In this document: positions 24,090 to 33,153 of the stretch, piece after piece
Numbering within the stretch: position 1 is the first letter of the stretch
Layout of the letters: the number at the start of each line of letters is the position of its first letter
Source: Lachnospiraceae bacterium
GTDB taxonomy: Bacteria > Bacillota > Clostridia > Lachnospirales > Lachnospiraceae
NCBI GenBank assembly: GCA_900168235.1
Contig: FUZG01000011.1
Span: forward strand, 1-64,000
Length of the DNA stretch: 64,000 nt
Direction: 5' to 3'
The notes under the pieces: model-generated
Database searches by the model: none
The model's input: the letters and a program-made list of their open reading frames with translations, nothing else
Told to the model about the DNA's origin: nothing
Made by a program: the position numbers and the translations under genes

Positions 24090-27000
24090 ATGTACCAAAA
24101 AACGTTTATGGTCCATAGCGGAATGGAAATGAGGGAGTTGACTGCGAGTATCACGATCGAGTCCCATTATCAGCGTGCGGCAAAAACGCTGGTACTCATG
24201 TTTTCTTCCAGAATATCAGAGCAGGAAGTGAAGAATGCATGCCAGACCCTCTCAAATGCATTCCCGAATATAGAAACAGCGGGCTTTTCGCTTTTTGGAA
24301 ATGAGCAGTTAAATATTTCAACATATATCGCGGTCACATTCCTGTTTTTTGACGAATCGGATGTGGAAGTCATAACCCGTGACGTAACCGGATTTGCGCC
24401 GAGTCAGACAGTTTTTTCTCTTGCAGGAAAGCTCCGGAGCAGGAAAGATCTGAAGGGCATAATGCTGGTACCTACGGGAAGTAACGTAAAAGCATCAGAG
24501 ATCATAAGGATCATGGGTGAGGAATACCCGGATATCCCTATTTTCGGTGCACTTGCAAGTAATACAGCGAAAAAAGATGCAAGCATGACAGAAATGGTGC
24601 CTCCCTTTGTCATCGGAAACGGAAGGATAGTGAGGGAAGGTGTCCTCGTCATTGCTTTTAGCGGCAAAAATCTGAACATCGATATGGAGTACGGTCTTGG
24701 CTGGAAAGCAATAGGAAGACCGATGGTTGCTGAGATCGACGAGAGCGGAGCGCTTCCGATAGGAGATACGATCCTGAAAAAACTCGGCGGAGTTCCTGCA
24801 TCAAAGATATATTCACGATATCTGCATATCAGAGAGGACGAGTACTATCTCTATAACATAATGGAGTTCCCTTTCATGATAGAAAGGAACGGCTTCAGTA
24901 CGCTTCGTGTGCCTTTTTATACGAGTCCTGACCACGAGCTTGCTTTCTTTGGAGATATAAAGCAGGGAGAGGATGTGCGCATAGGTTACGGAAATCCGAA
25001 GAATCTCCTGAACGAGTCATTTGAAGAAAGCCAGAAGATAGAGGAGTTCCGTCCGGAAGCGCTGCTTTTATTTGACTGCATGAGCCGTTTTATCCTGATG
25101 AATGACGGTGCGAGGACGGAGATCGGCTATTTCCAGTCCGTGTGCAACGAGATGATCTACGGCCATGGCGCCGGAGAGGTATATCAGTATAAAAATCAGG
25201 GCGGATTATTGTCAGGTTCCATCGTTGCAGTAGGAATGAGGGAAGGCGAAGCTGACAAGATGCCGAGAAAAAAGCGGAAGAGAGAGACTGATGAGATAAA
25301 GAGCAGCGGTGTGATCCCGCTTGAAGAGCGTCTTATCTCATTCCTCGAGCAGACAACTTCCGAGCTTAATGAAATGGCTATACGGGCGGAGTCTGCAAAC
25401 AAGCTGAAATCCGACTTTTTATCAAATATGTCCCATGAGATCAGGACGCCTATAAATGCCATACTCGGCATGGATGAGATGATACTCCGGGAAGGGCAGG
25501 ATGACCAGATACGCGAGTACGCATGGAACATAAAAAATGCGGGAACCACATTACTTGGACTGATAAATGATATCCTCGATTTTTCAAAGATAGAAGCAGG
25601 AAAGATGGAGATCATTCCTGTGGACTATGATCTCCAGTCAGTACTTAACGACCTTGTAAATATGATAGACGGGCGGGCCTCTGAAAAGATGCTCGATTTT
25701 AGGGTTGAAGTAGATCCTGAGATCCCGTATATGCTGAACGGTGATGAGATCCGGATAAAGCAGATCGCCACAAATATCCTGACCAACGCAGTTAAGTACA
25801 CCAAGGAAGGATATGTATTATTTAAGGTCGGATACGAGAAAAAGGATGAAGACACTATCATCCTGAAAATGAGCGTAAAGGATACCGGAATGGGAATCCG
25901 TGAAGAGGATATAGATAAGCTCTTCACTGCATTTGAAAGGATAGACGAAAAAGTAAACCGCACCATAGAGGGTACGGGGCTTGGAATGAACATCACCAAG
26001 AAGCTCCTAAGAGCCATGGGCGGAAAAATGGATGTTACGAGCGAATACGGGAAGGGCTCAACCTTCACATTTTCGCTTGAACAGCCTGTAATTCACTGGA
26101 ATCCTGTTGGTGACTATCAGGAGCGCCTGCGTGAGAGCAGGAAAAAGATGGCGCTTTATCAGGAGTCTTTCATAGCGCCTGATGCATCCATAATGATAGT
26201 GGATGATACTCCGATGAACATACAGGTCATAAGGGGGCTTCTTAAAAAGAGCAGGATAAAGATAGACGGCGCGTCAGGCGGAATGGAAGCGATCCGTATG
26301 GCGGTTGAAAATAAATATGACATCATTTTCCTTGATCACAGGATGCCGGGAATGGACGGTGTCGAGACTCTTAATGAAATGAACAGACTGGAAAATTTCC
26401 TGAATGAGTCCACGCCGAAGATATGCCTCACAGCAAATGCCATTTCAGGTGCGAGAGAAGAGTACCTAAGGCAGGGATTTTCTGACTATCTCACAAAACC
26501 TGTGCGTCCGGAGCAGCTGGAAGCAATGCTGAGAAAATATCTGCCTGATGAAAAGATACTTCCGCCTGATGAGACGGAAGCCAGCGGAGATATCAGCGCA
26601 GAAGAAACCGCGGGAGCAAAAGAAAATGAGAATATCCCGGGATGGCTCTTCTCCATACAGGAGATAGACCCCAGAAAGGGAATAGAATTTTGCGGTTCTG
26701 CGGAGGACTTCCAGAAAGCTGTCGAGATCTATTTCGATGAGATGGGATTTAATGAAAATGAGCTCACGAGATGCTTTGAAAAGGGCGACTGGGCGGGATA
26801 TACCGTCAGGATACATGCGCTTAAAAGTACGTCCCGCGTGATCGGAGCTGAGGGGCTTTCGGAACTTGCCCGTCAGCTGGAAGAAGCGGGAGATGCCATG
26901 GATACTTCATTTATCCGTGAGCATCATAATGAATTTATGGAGCGGTATCGTGCGCTTGACCTGAAGATCGCTGAGCTCAGCGGAACAAAAGAAAAGATAA

Positions 27001-27233
27001 TGGCGCTTCCGCCGCTTAAGCCCGGCATGCTGAAAGAAGCGCTGACTTCCATGTGCGAACTCGTGGATGCATCGGACTTTGACAGCGTAGGCTTTGTGCT
27101 TGATGAGCTGTCAAAATACCGACCCACAACAGAAGATGAAGAGATCCTTTTCAGGGCTCTTAAGCGCACAGTTGATGCGGGAGAATGGGACATCCTCCCG
27201 GGAATGTTAAAGAGCAGGCTTAGTGCTCTGTGA
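24090..27233 (+). CDS. FIST-domain hybrid histidine kinase with receiver and HPt domains
   Basis: 1047 aa. FIST_N and FIST_C sensory domains (about 10-390) are thought to bind small ligands such as amino acids. A short coil leads to HisKA with H449 in NMSHEIRTPINAILGM, then HATPase with N-box IATNILTNAVKYT and GTGLGMNITKKLLRAMGG. A receiver domain follows with IMIVDDTPMN and D749 in FLDHRMPGMDG, and then an HPt domain with H909 in RIHALKSTSRVIGAEG. All four phosphorelay sites (His, Asp, His plus the ATPase) are intact. There is no membrane segment, so sensing is cytoplasmic. No partner output regulator is adjacent. The last 14 bp overlap the convergent AlaX gene. Confidence 0.92.
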   Translation: MYQKTFMVHSGMEMRELTASITIESHYQRAAKTLVLMFSSRISEQEVKNACQTLSNAFPNIETAGFSLFGNEQLNISTYIAVTFLFFDESDVEVITRDVTGFAPSQTVFSLAGKLRSRKDLKGIMLVPTGSNVKASEIIRIMGEEYPDIPIFGALASNTAKKDASMTEMVPPFVIGNGRIVREGVLVIAFSGKNLNIDMEYGLGWKAIGRPMVAEIDESGALPIGDTILKKLGGVPASKIYSRYLHIREDEYYLYNIMEFPFMIERNGFSTLRVPFYTSPDHELAFFGDIKQGEDVRIGYGNPKNLLNESFEESQKIEEFRPEALLLFDCMSRFILMNDGARTEIGYFQSVCNEMIYGHGAGEVYQYKNQGGLLSGSIVAVGMREGEADKMPRKKRKRETDEIKSSGVIPLEERLISFLEQTTSELNEMAIRAESANKLKSDFLSNMSHEIRTPINAILGMDEMILREGQDDQIREYAWNIKNAGTTLLGLINDILDFSKIEAGKMEIIPVDYDLQSVLNDLVNMIDGRASEKMLDFRVEVDPEIPYMLNGDEIRIKQIATNILTNAVKYTKEGYVLFKVGYEKKDEDTIILKMSVKDTGMGIREEDIDKLFTAFERIDEKVNRTIEGTGLGMNITKKLLRAMGGKMDVTSEYGKGSTFTFSLEQPVIHWNPVGDYQERLRESRKKMALYQESFIAPDASIMIVDDTPMNIQVIRGLLKKSRIKIDGASGGMEAIRMAVENKYDIIFLDHRMPGMDGVETLNEMNRLENFLNESTPKICLTANAISGAREEYLRQGFSDYLTKPVRPEQLEAMLRKYLPDEKILPPDETEASGDISAEETAGAKENENIPGWLFSIQEIDPRKGIEFCGSAEDFQKAVEIYFDEMGFNENELTRCFEKGDWAGYTVRIHALKSTSRVIGAEGLSELARQLEEAGDAMDTSFIREHHNEFMERYRALDLKIAELSGTKEKIMALPPLKPGMLKEALTSMCELVDASDFDSVGFVLDELSKYRPTTEDEEILFRALKRTVDAGEWDILPGMLKSRLSAL

Positions 27234-28419
27234 TATTTTTAAATATACGGCAGAAATCGGTCCGGAGTGTATCGGGGTTTACATAAAATGTGCCCTGTAT
27301 CATCTCCGGACTTCCGCCGCCGCGGCCCGAAAATGCTGTATTCAGCGCTTTCGAAGCCTGTCTCAGGTCAGGACCTGTGCTTCCTATGCAGTAGGACACT
27401 GCGGGAGCATCATTCTCTGCACTGTCGTCTGACACGCAGAATATTGCTGAAACTGTGGCTTTCCCAGAGTTTTTCAGCTGATCACAAAATTTTCTGAGTT
27501 CAATTCCGTTTAAGTTTTCCTCAAAATCTACGAGTATCTCCTGATCATCGGGGAGAGATGCGATCTTTAGGTCAAAGTACTTTTTATTTATTGAAGCGAT
27601 CTTCATGTCCTTTTCGCGGGACTCGTTCATGATCTTTTTCACGCCCTCTGCGATCTCATCGGGTTTCAGGCAGAGAAGTCTCTGTATCTCCTGACTCGCG
27701 TCGAGCTTTCTTTCGTAGTCGTTAAGCGCCAGATCACCTGCGACCATTTCTATCCTGACTCCGCCCTTGTAATTTATCATGGACAAAAATTTGACGAGTC
27801 CTATCTCTCCGGTCCTTGCCACATGGGTTCCGCAGCATGCGCAGAGATCAGCGTCAGGGATTTCTACGAGGCGGATGGTACCGGTGAGCTCTTTTTTACT
27901 GCGGTAATCCAGTGCTTCTATCTCATCATCTGAGGGAAAGAGGATGTTTATGGGGCGGTTTTCCCATATTACCTCATTCACTTCGTGCTCTATTTCCATC
28001 AACTGATCCCACGTGAGGACGCCGGACAGATCGAGCGTGATAACGTCACTCATATGGTAGCCTACATTGTCATAGCCGAATTTTCTATGGACGAGACCGG
28101 ATACGATGTGTTCTCCCGAGTGGTTCTGCATGAGAGAAAATCTATGCGCCCAGTCGATCTTTCCGTGGATCTCGGTGCCTTCTTTGATAGGTGTTTCTGT
28201 TAAATGAACGATGGTGTCGTCTTTTTTACGGCTTACGTGGAGAACAGGGATATAATTTATGACTCCGCGGTCCGCAGGCTGTCCGCCGCCCTCGGGATAG
28301 AAACAGGTATCGGTAAGTACGATTTCATAACCTTTTTTGCACTGTGTGCAGGACACAACACGTGCATCAAACTCCGTGAGATAGGGATCTTTATAAAAAA
28401 GCTCGTTCATATCCGCCAT
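27220..28419 (-). CDS. alanyl-tRNA editing protein AlaX with DHHA1 tail
   Basis: 399 aa from ATG 28419, with GAAAGGA upstream on the minus strand; an alternative ATG is at 28410. The N-terminal part is AlaRS-editing-like with TDTCFYPEGGGQPADRG. The zinc site is formed by HSGEH in NHSGEHIVSGL and CCGTH in LCACCGTHVARTGEIG. The C-terminal third is a DHHA1-like domain ending in GRGGGSPEMIQG. This long form (AlaX-L) hydrolyses Ser- or Gly-tRNA(Ala) mischarged by AlaRS. Its 3' end overlaps the hybrid kinase gene by 14 bp in convergent orientation. Confidence 0.9.
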   Translation of the reverse strand: MADMNELFYKDPYLTEFDARVVSCTQCKKGYEIVLTDTCFYPEGGGQPADRGVINYIPVLHVSRKKDDTIVHLTETPIKEGTEIHGKIDWAHRFSLMQNHSGEHIVSGLVHRKFGYDNVGYHMSDVITLDLSGVLTWDQLMEIEHEVNEVIWENRPINILFPSDDEIEALDYRSKKELTGTIRLVEIPDADLCACCGTHVARTGEIGLVKFLSMINYKGGVRIEMVAGDLALNDYERKLDASQEIQRLLCLKPDEIAEGVKKIMNESREKDMKIASINKKYFDLKIASLPDDQEILVDFEENLNGIELRKFCDQLKNSGKATVSAIFCVSDDSAENDAPAVSYCIGSTGPDLRQASKALNTAFSGRGGGSPEMIQGTFYVNPDTLRTDFCRIFKNITEH

Positions 28420-28522
28420 TTTTATGATTATTCCTTTCAATTATTTGTCCGATATAAAAATTGGGGTAGGGGCTATTTTGCCCTTTGCATCATTATAACA
28501 AAGCCGCGGGGAGGATATGGGT

Positions 28523-30418
28523 ATGAATCAGTTTCAGATCCCTGTAGTGTGCCTTATCGTCGTGATAAGTTTGGACATAATGTTTGTGAGGAGACGGAAT
28601 CTGCCGCTGACGTCGGCGAGATTTTTCAGATGTCTCCTGTTTTTCATGACACTTCATATGGTGCTCGAGATAGTGCAGAGCGTTGGAGAGTGTTTCTTTT
28701 TTGAGCTTAATTCGCTGCTGGACAAGATCCTGCAGCAGCTTTGTCTCGCAACGCTTCTCACGGCGATCTATACGCTTTTCATGTATATTTGGACACGGGT
28801 ATGGGATGAGAGGAATAACAGTGCCAAGGGGATTTTTATAAAAAATCTGCCGCTGGTCATCGGATATGCAGCGATACTCCTTGCACCGGGAACGCGCCGT
28901 GTTTCTGAAAGCGGAAGTGTGTGGCATGCAGGGCTCGTGGTGGAAGTGACCTACTATATCTGCTTTATCTATATGATCGCAGGCATCGCGCTGGCAGTGA
29001 TACATTCTCAGCAGTTCCAGGCAGGAGAAAACCGGGTCATCATAATCGGTATTTCCATCTGGCTCATTTCATCGGGAATCGCGGCGCGGTATGTTGAGGT
29101 CCCCATTCCGAAAGTGGGAAGCATGCTGATGATGCTCTTTATATACATTTCCTCGGAAAATCCAAGGGAGTATATGAAGAAAAATATGCAGTTCGTCATG
29201 AACAGGTATGCGCTGGTGCAGGTTTTGATGGAGATATACAGAAAGAATGAGGATAACTATGTACTGCTCTTTACGCTGACGGAACGCACAGGAAAGTTGT
29301 ACGGAACAGAGCGCATGTATCTCAGGGAAAGGCTTGACCGGATAGCGGCTTTTATCAGTCAGAAGATCCGTGAAAATATTTATATGCTGAATGACCAGAG
29401 CCTCTGCCTAATAGTAAAAACCGAGGAAGAGGTGGATAGATTTCAGAATCTCATCATGGTAAATCCTGATGAAAGCCTGCAGAATACCAAGCATACGCTT
29501 GCTGTACTGGACATACCGACTTACGCGGATGATTTTGAAATGGCGCTCCGTGTTCTTGATTATGTGAGTATGGAATATGTTTATAAGAGAGCAGAAGAAG
29601 CGATCCAGATCGATGACTATATCGTGGATAAGATGCTCTACCGCGCGAAGGTCGAGGATGTTGTAAGGGAAGCCACGGAAAGGCGGGAGTTTGAGGTTTA
29701 TTATCAGCCTATTTTTTCTGTAAAGGATGACAGGGTCATATCCGCAGAGGCACTGGTAAGACTCAGGAATCACGAGGAACTTGGATTTATCTCGCCGGAA
29801 GTTTTTATCCCCATCGCTGAGGAGATGGGTCTTGTACAAAAAATTGACGATCTTGTTTTTGATGAAGTCTGCGGTTTTTACCTTAGGGGAAATTTAAGGG
29901 AGTTTGGGATACAGTTTATCGAAGTCAATCTATCCGGTAATGAGATAATGGATCCCGGAACGGCAAAGCGTCTCCGAAGGCATATGGCAGAGCACAAGAT
30001 ATCGCCGACAAATATCAGTTTTGAGATCACAGAGACTGCATATATTAACGACGACGGAACAGCGCTTCAAAATATGAACGCACTGCAGGATATAGGAAGC
30101 AGATTTGCTCTGGACGATTTTGGATCGGGTTATTCAAACCTGAATGAAATACTGAAAATGAAGTTCCAGATAATCAAGCTCGATAAGGAATTTGTCTGGA
30201 ACTGCTTAGACCCCGAAAAACCGGAAAACCTGAAGATGCTGGATTTCTGCGTGTCTTTCATGCAGGGATATGGTATGCAGGTATTAGCTGAGGGTGTTGA
30301 GGATGAGAGGCAGGTGCAGATCCTGAAAGATCACGGCGTAGAGTATCTGCAGGGATATCATTTCTCAAAGCCTATACCGGAAAAAGAATTTTTGGCATAC
30401 CTTGAGGAGCAGGAGTGA
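28523..30418 (+). CDS. membrane EAL-domain c-di-GMP phosphodiesterase
   Basis: 631 aa from ATG 28523, about 8 bp behind GGGGAGG; an in-frame ATG at 28517 is too close to that site. About seven membrane helices lie in residues 1-220. A linker region with degenerate GGDEF-like character (about 220-380) leads to the EAL domain (about 390-630). Active-site residues are present: AEALVRL, VNLSGNE, EITETAY, DDFGSGYSN, IKLDKEF, LAEGVED and LQGYHFSKP. It is therefore likely an active enzyme that hydrolyses cyclic di-GMP to pGpG. It is followed after 18 bp by the unusual symporter fusion, so the two may be co-expressed. Confidence 0.88.
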   Translation: MNQFQIPVVCLIVVISLDIMFVRRRNLPLTSARFFRCLLFFMTLHMVLEIVQSVGECFFFELNSLLDKILQQLCLATLLTAIYTLFMYIWTRVWDERNNSAKGIFIKNLPLVIGYAAILLAPGTRRVSESGSVWHAGLVVEVTYYICFIYMIAGIALAVIHSQQFQAGENRVIIIGISIWLISSGIAARYVEVPIPKVGSMLMMLFIYISSENPREYMKKNMQFVMNRYALVQVLMEIYRKNEDNYVLLFTLTERTGKLYGTERMYLRERLDRIAAFISQKIRENIYMLNDQSLCLIVKTEEEVDRFQNLIMVNPDESLQNTKHTLAVLDIPTYADDFEMALRVLDYVSMEYVYKRAEEAIQIDDYIVDKMLYRAKVEDVVREATERREFEVYYQPIFSVKDDRVISAEALVRLRNHEELGFISPEVFIPIAEEMGLVQKIDDLVFDEVCGFYLRGNLREFGIQFIEVNLSGNEIMDPGTAKRLRRHMAEHKISPTNISFEITETAYINDDGTALQNMNALQDIGSRFALDDFGSGYSNLNEILKMKFQIIKLDKEFVWNCLDPEKPENLKMLDFCVSFMQGYGMQVLAEGVEDERQVQILKDHGVEYLQGYHFSKPIPEKEFLAYLEEQE

Positions 30419-30436
30419 GATATTAAGAGGGGTAAA

Positions 30437-32089
30437 ATGGGTAAAAAAATTTATTTGACGTCCGAAATCGGCAGTGTTGAAAAGGGAATTGAATTTATCA
30501 GAAAAGCTTTGGAAGAAAAGAAGATTCCGTCGAAGAAGATCACTAAAACGCTCCTCACGGCAGAAGAGGTTCTTGCAAAGCTTGTTGCTAATGCGACGGA
30601 TAAGGAATCGCAGATTTCTGTCGAAGTCGGCGGACTCTTAGGTAATGTCGAGATCAATTTTAAGGGGAAAGGTGAGCCTTTTTCCGCGATCGATATTGAA
30701 AAGCAGTACTTATTTGAGCAGAGCGGAGAGGATGCGAATATCGCTCTTCGTAATCTCATGGACAGAGTCCTTGGAGATCATCTCGAGATTAAGAATTCCG
30801 GCGGTTACAATGTTATTTCGATCAAGGCAAAGAAGTCAAACTATTCCGGTCTGGTCTGCACGCTTATAGCTCTCTTTCTGGGTATTTTCGCGGGTTATCT
30901 CATGAAGATTTATCTGCCCGGTGAACTTGCGAAGGCGATCAGTACAAATTTATTTGTCCCGATTTATACCATTTTCATGAACGCGCTGAAAATGATAGTT
31001 GCGCCGCTGGTTTTTTGTTCTATTGCAGCCAGCATAGCAAAATTCGGTGATCTCAAGGCTTTGGGAAGGATCGCGGTCAGGATCATCGCTGCATATTTAT
31101 GTACATCAGTTATCGCTATCTGTGTGGGATTTTTCACATATCAGATGATGCCTATCGGTGATCCGTCCATGGCAGCGGCTGTTTCTGAGGAAGCGGCAGC
31201 GTCCACACTTGCAAAGGGTGAGGGAGTTGTCATTTCTATTAAGGACACTCTCGTAGGTATCGTTCCGAGTGACATCATCACGCCGTTCCAGAAATCTGAC
31301 ATGCTTCAGATAATCTTTATGGCAGTGCTGGTGGGAATCACTGTGTCAGCGATCTCCAGAAAGTATCCGTTAGCTCAGGAAGCTTTATCGATACTGGATG
31401 CGCTTACAGCCAAGATCACAACGGGACTGGTAACGTACATTCCGCTGATCGTTTTTGTTTCTATGGCAAAGATGATGATCTCCATGAATCTCGGAAGTCT
31501 TGTTAATGTTGCTTTATGGGTTCCTGTTATTTACATTGGCGATCTTATCATGATCGTTATTTATCTCCTGATATTGGGAATTTTTGGAGGATTAAATCCG
31601 CTCATGTTCCTGTCAAAGTATTATCCGGCGATGTTCTCTGCATTTACGCTGGCATCCAGTAATGCAGCGCTTCCGTCGTCTATCAGGCAGTGTAATGCGC
31701 TGGGTGTATCACAGAAGGTTTATTCTTTCTCACTGCCTATGGGTGCGACGATCAACATGGATGGAAGCTGTATTTCACTGATGATCTCATCACTGTTTTT
31801 TGCAAAGATCTTTAATATTCCTGTTACGACAGGTGTGATACTGTCACTTTTCATCGCGACCATGGTCCTCTCAGTGGGAAGCCCCGGCGTTCCCGGAGGA
31901 AACCTTGTATGTATCGCGCTTCTGGCACCGCAGATCGGTGTTCCTGCTGAGGCGATCAGTCTCATCATGGGACTTTATCCGATAGTCGGAATGATGCAGA
32001 CCTGCGCGAATGTAACAGGAGATGCAGTTGTCACCACCATCGTAGCCAAGCACGAGAAGCTCCTCGACGTAGCGAAGTTCAACTCCTGA
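30437..32089 (+). CDS. DAACS/SDF symporter with N-terminal GHKL-ATPase-like domain
   Basis: 550 aa, about 130 longer than a normal family member. Residues 1-135 are soluble and resemble an RsbW-like ATPase fold (KITKTLLTAEEVLAKLVANA, then NIALRNLMDRVLGDHLEI and a GYNVISIKAKK strand), although the Asn of the ExxxN box is not evident. Residues about 138-545 are a DAACS transporter with SSNAALPSSI (HP1), LPMGATINMDGS (sodium site) and CANVTGDAVVTTIV (helix 8). The substrate is probably a dicarboxylate or amino acid. The N-terminal domain may regulate transport, but this is inference. The ribosome site GAGGGG lies before ATG 30437. It follows the EAL gene closely. Confidence 0.85.
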   Translation: MGKKIYLTSEIGSVEKGIEFIRKALEEKKIPSKKITKTLLTAEEVLAKLVANATDKESQISVEVGGLLGNVEINFKGKGEPFSAIDIEKQYLFEQSGEDANIALRNLMDRVLGDHLEIKNSGGYNVISIKAKKSNYSGLVCTLIALFLGIFAGYLMKIYLPGELAKAISTNLFVPIYTIFMNALKMIVAPLVFCSIAASIAKFGDLKALGRIAVRIIAAYLCTSVIAICVGFFTYQMMPIGDPSMAAAVSEEAAASTLAKGEGVVISIKDTLVGIVPSDIITPFQKSDMLQIIFMAVLVGITVSAISRKYPLAQEALSILDALTAKITTGLVTYIPLIVFVSMAKMMISMNLGSLVNVALWVPVIYIGDLIMIVIYLLILGIFGGLNPLMFLSKYYPAMFSAFTLASSNAALPSSIRQCNALGVSQKVYSFSLPMGATINMDGSCISLMISSLFFAKIFNIPVTTGVILSLFIATMVLSVGSPGVPGGNLVCIALLAPQIGVPAEAISLIMGLYPIVGMMQTCANVTGDAVVTTIVAKHEKLLDVAKFNS

Positions 32090-32141
32090 CAGATAAGGGG
32101 CTGGTGTTGTGAATGTGACGGAAGCACTTTCTGCATTGACG

Positions 32142-32361
32142 GCGCGGTCAGAGACATTGTCGTACATGCGGGTACGTTGCCTCGTCGTCAGCGCTCCGCC
32201 GCCTATCATCAGGCGTGTTCCGCAACTCGGGCACTTTGCTCTTATGCCACGGGCAGAGCTCAAAGTGCCCTCAAACAGTGCTCCACACACCAGAGCTATG
32301 CTCGCGCTTCTGTCCTCGGCGGCCAATGTACCCGCTTAGTACGAAATGTCTCTGCCCGCGC
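32142..32361. repeat. 220-bp imperfect palindromic element with about 43-bp terminal inverted repeats
   Basis: The left end (GCGCGGTCAGAGACATTGTC at 32142 onward, continuing to about 32184) and the right end (about 32317-32361, ending in ATGTCTCTGCCCGCGC) are inverted copies differing at a few positions. Nested inside is a perfect 10-bp stem (GGGCACTTTG and CAAAGTGCCC, within about 32229-32270). The block has no convincing gene and is richer in GC than its surroundings. It resembles a MITE or a large structured repeat. An inverted partial copy lies at 34264-34327. Confidence 0.7.
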
Positions 32362-32481
32362 CTGTTTTTCACAGAACGTGTTTTATCTGATTTCTTGAAA
32401 TTGGATGATTAGTTTTCGCAGTTTTTCCTTTGTGGAAACTGCGATGCTGATCTCACGTGCGAAATAATACGACAGTCTGAA

Positions 32482-32652
32482 ATGACTAAAAATAAAGGGA
32501 TTCCGATAAACTATCCTCTGAACATGGGGAGTTTGTCGGAAATTTTTTTATTACCGGATACTGATGAATATATGATGTACGGAGATATGCTTGATGATCA
32601 CAAACCTTATATTGAGCATGTGAAAAGAAAGATTTGCTCCGTATTGAGTTAG
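32482..32652 (+). CDS. possible 56-aa hypothetical protein or gene fragment
   Basis: An open frame from ATG 32482 to TAG 32652 encodes 56 residues, beginning MTKNKGIPINYPLN and including DTDEYMMYGDMLDD. Its composition is protein-like, but no good ribosome site is seen and nothing is recognised. Upstream, an 8-bp hairpin arm pair (CGCAGTTT and AAACTGCG, near 32418-32443) could be a terminator-like remnant. It may be a fragment of a gene lost when the palindromic element or island arrived. Confidence 0.3.
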   Translation: MTKNKGIPINYPLNMGSLSEIFLLPDTDEYMMYGDMLDDHKPYIEHVKRKICSVLS

Positions 32653-32720
32653 TATATGTGGTATGGTATTATATTCAATTATATGAAAATAATATAAGTG
32701 AATTTGATAAAGGGGTAATC

Positions 32721-33083
32721 ATGATAATCAGCGAAAGAATTATAAAGGTTTTAAAGGAACGTAACATGACGCAAGTTGAGTTTGCAAAGCAGATTGGTAT
32801 TTCAACCAGTACCATAAGCGAATGGAAAAAGAGAAAGACCAATCCTACGGCGGATAAGATAATGGATATCTGTAATGTTTTGCAGATTACGCCGGAGCAG
32901 CTTCTTACCGGTAAGGGAATTGAAGATGAAGAGGAAATAGCCGCATCCAGCCCGGAGAGCAAATTTACTCATTTAGATATCCAGATTATCGAGGATTTTC
33001 ACAGGCTGAAGGAAGAACAGCAGAAAAGGCTTATAGCTTATATGGAGGCGCTGAAGAAGATAGAGAGCCTTGAGGATATTTGA
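32721..33083 (+). CDS. XRE-family helix-turn-helix regulator
   Basis: 120 aa from ATG 32721, behind AAAGGGG; the upstream in-frame stretch from 32634 has no ribosome site. The HTH domain (about 5-62) reads MTQVEFAKQIGISTSTISEW with the KKRKTNPTADKI helix after it, like phage Cro/CI-type repressors. The C-terminal part (LKEEQQKRLIAYMEALKKIE) is a helix likely used for dimerisation. It lies 70 bp before an ORF6N gene, a typical phage-regulator arrangement, inside a small island bounded by inverted repeats. Confidence 0.85.
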   Translation: MIISERIIKVLKERNMTQVEFAKQIGISTSTISEWKKRKTNPTADKIMDICNVLQITPEQLLTGKGIEDEEEIAASSPESKFTHLDIQIIEDFHRLKEEQQKRLIAYMEALKKIESLEDI

Positions 33084-33153
33084 AAATGCTTAAAGTTGCA
33101 ATTTGCGACTTCAAGATACGAACAATAATTGTTGGTAAAGGAAAATAGTGTTT

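Noticed and set aside
32177-32412. Small plus-strand frames inside the palindromic element
   Set aside because: Several frames are open at once because of base composition; none has a ribosome site, and the inverted-repeat structure explains the sequence better.
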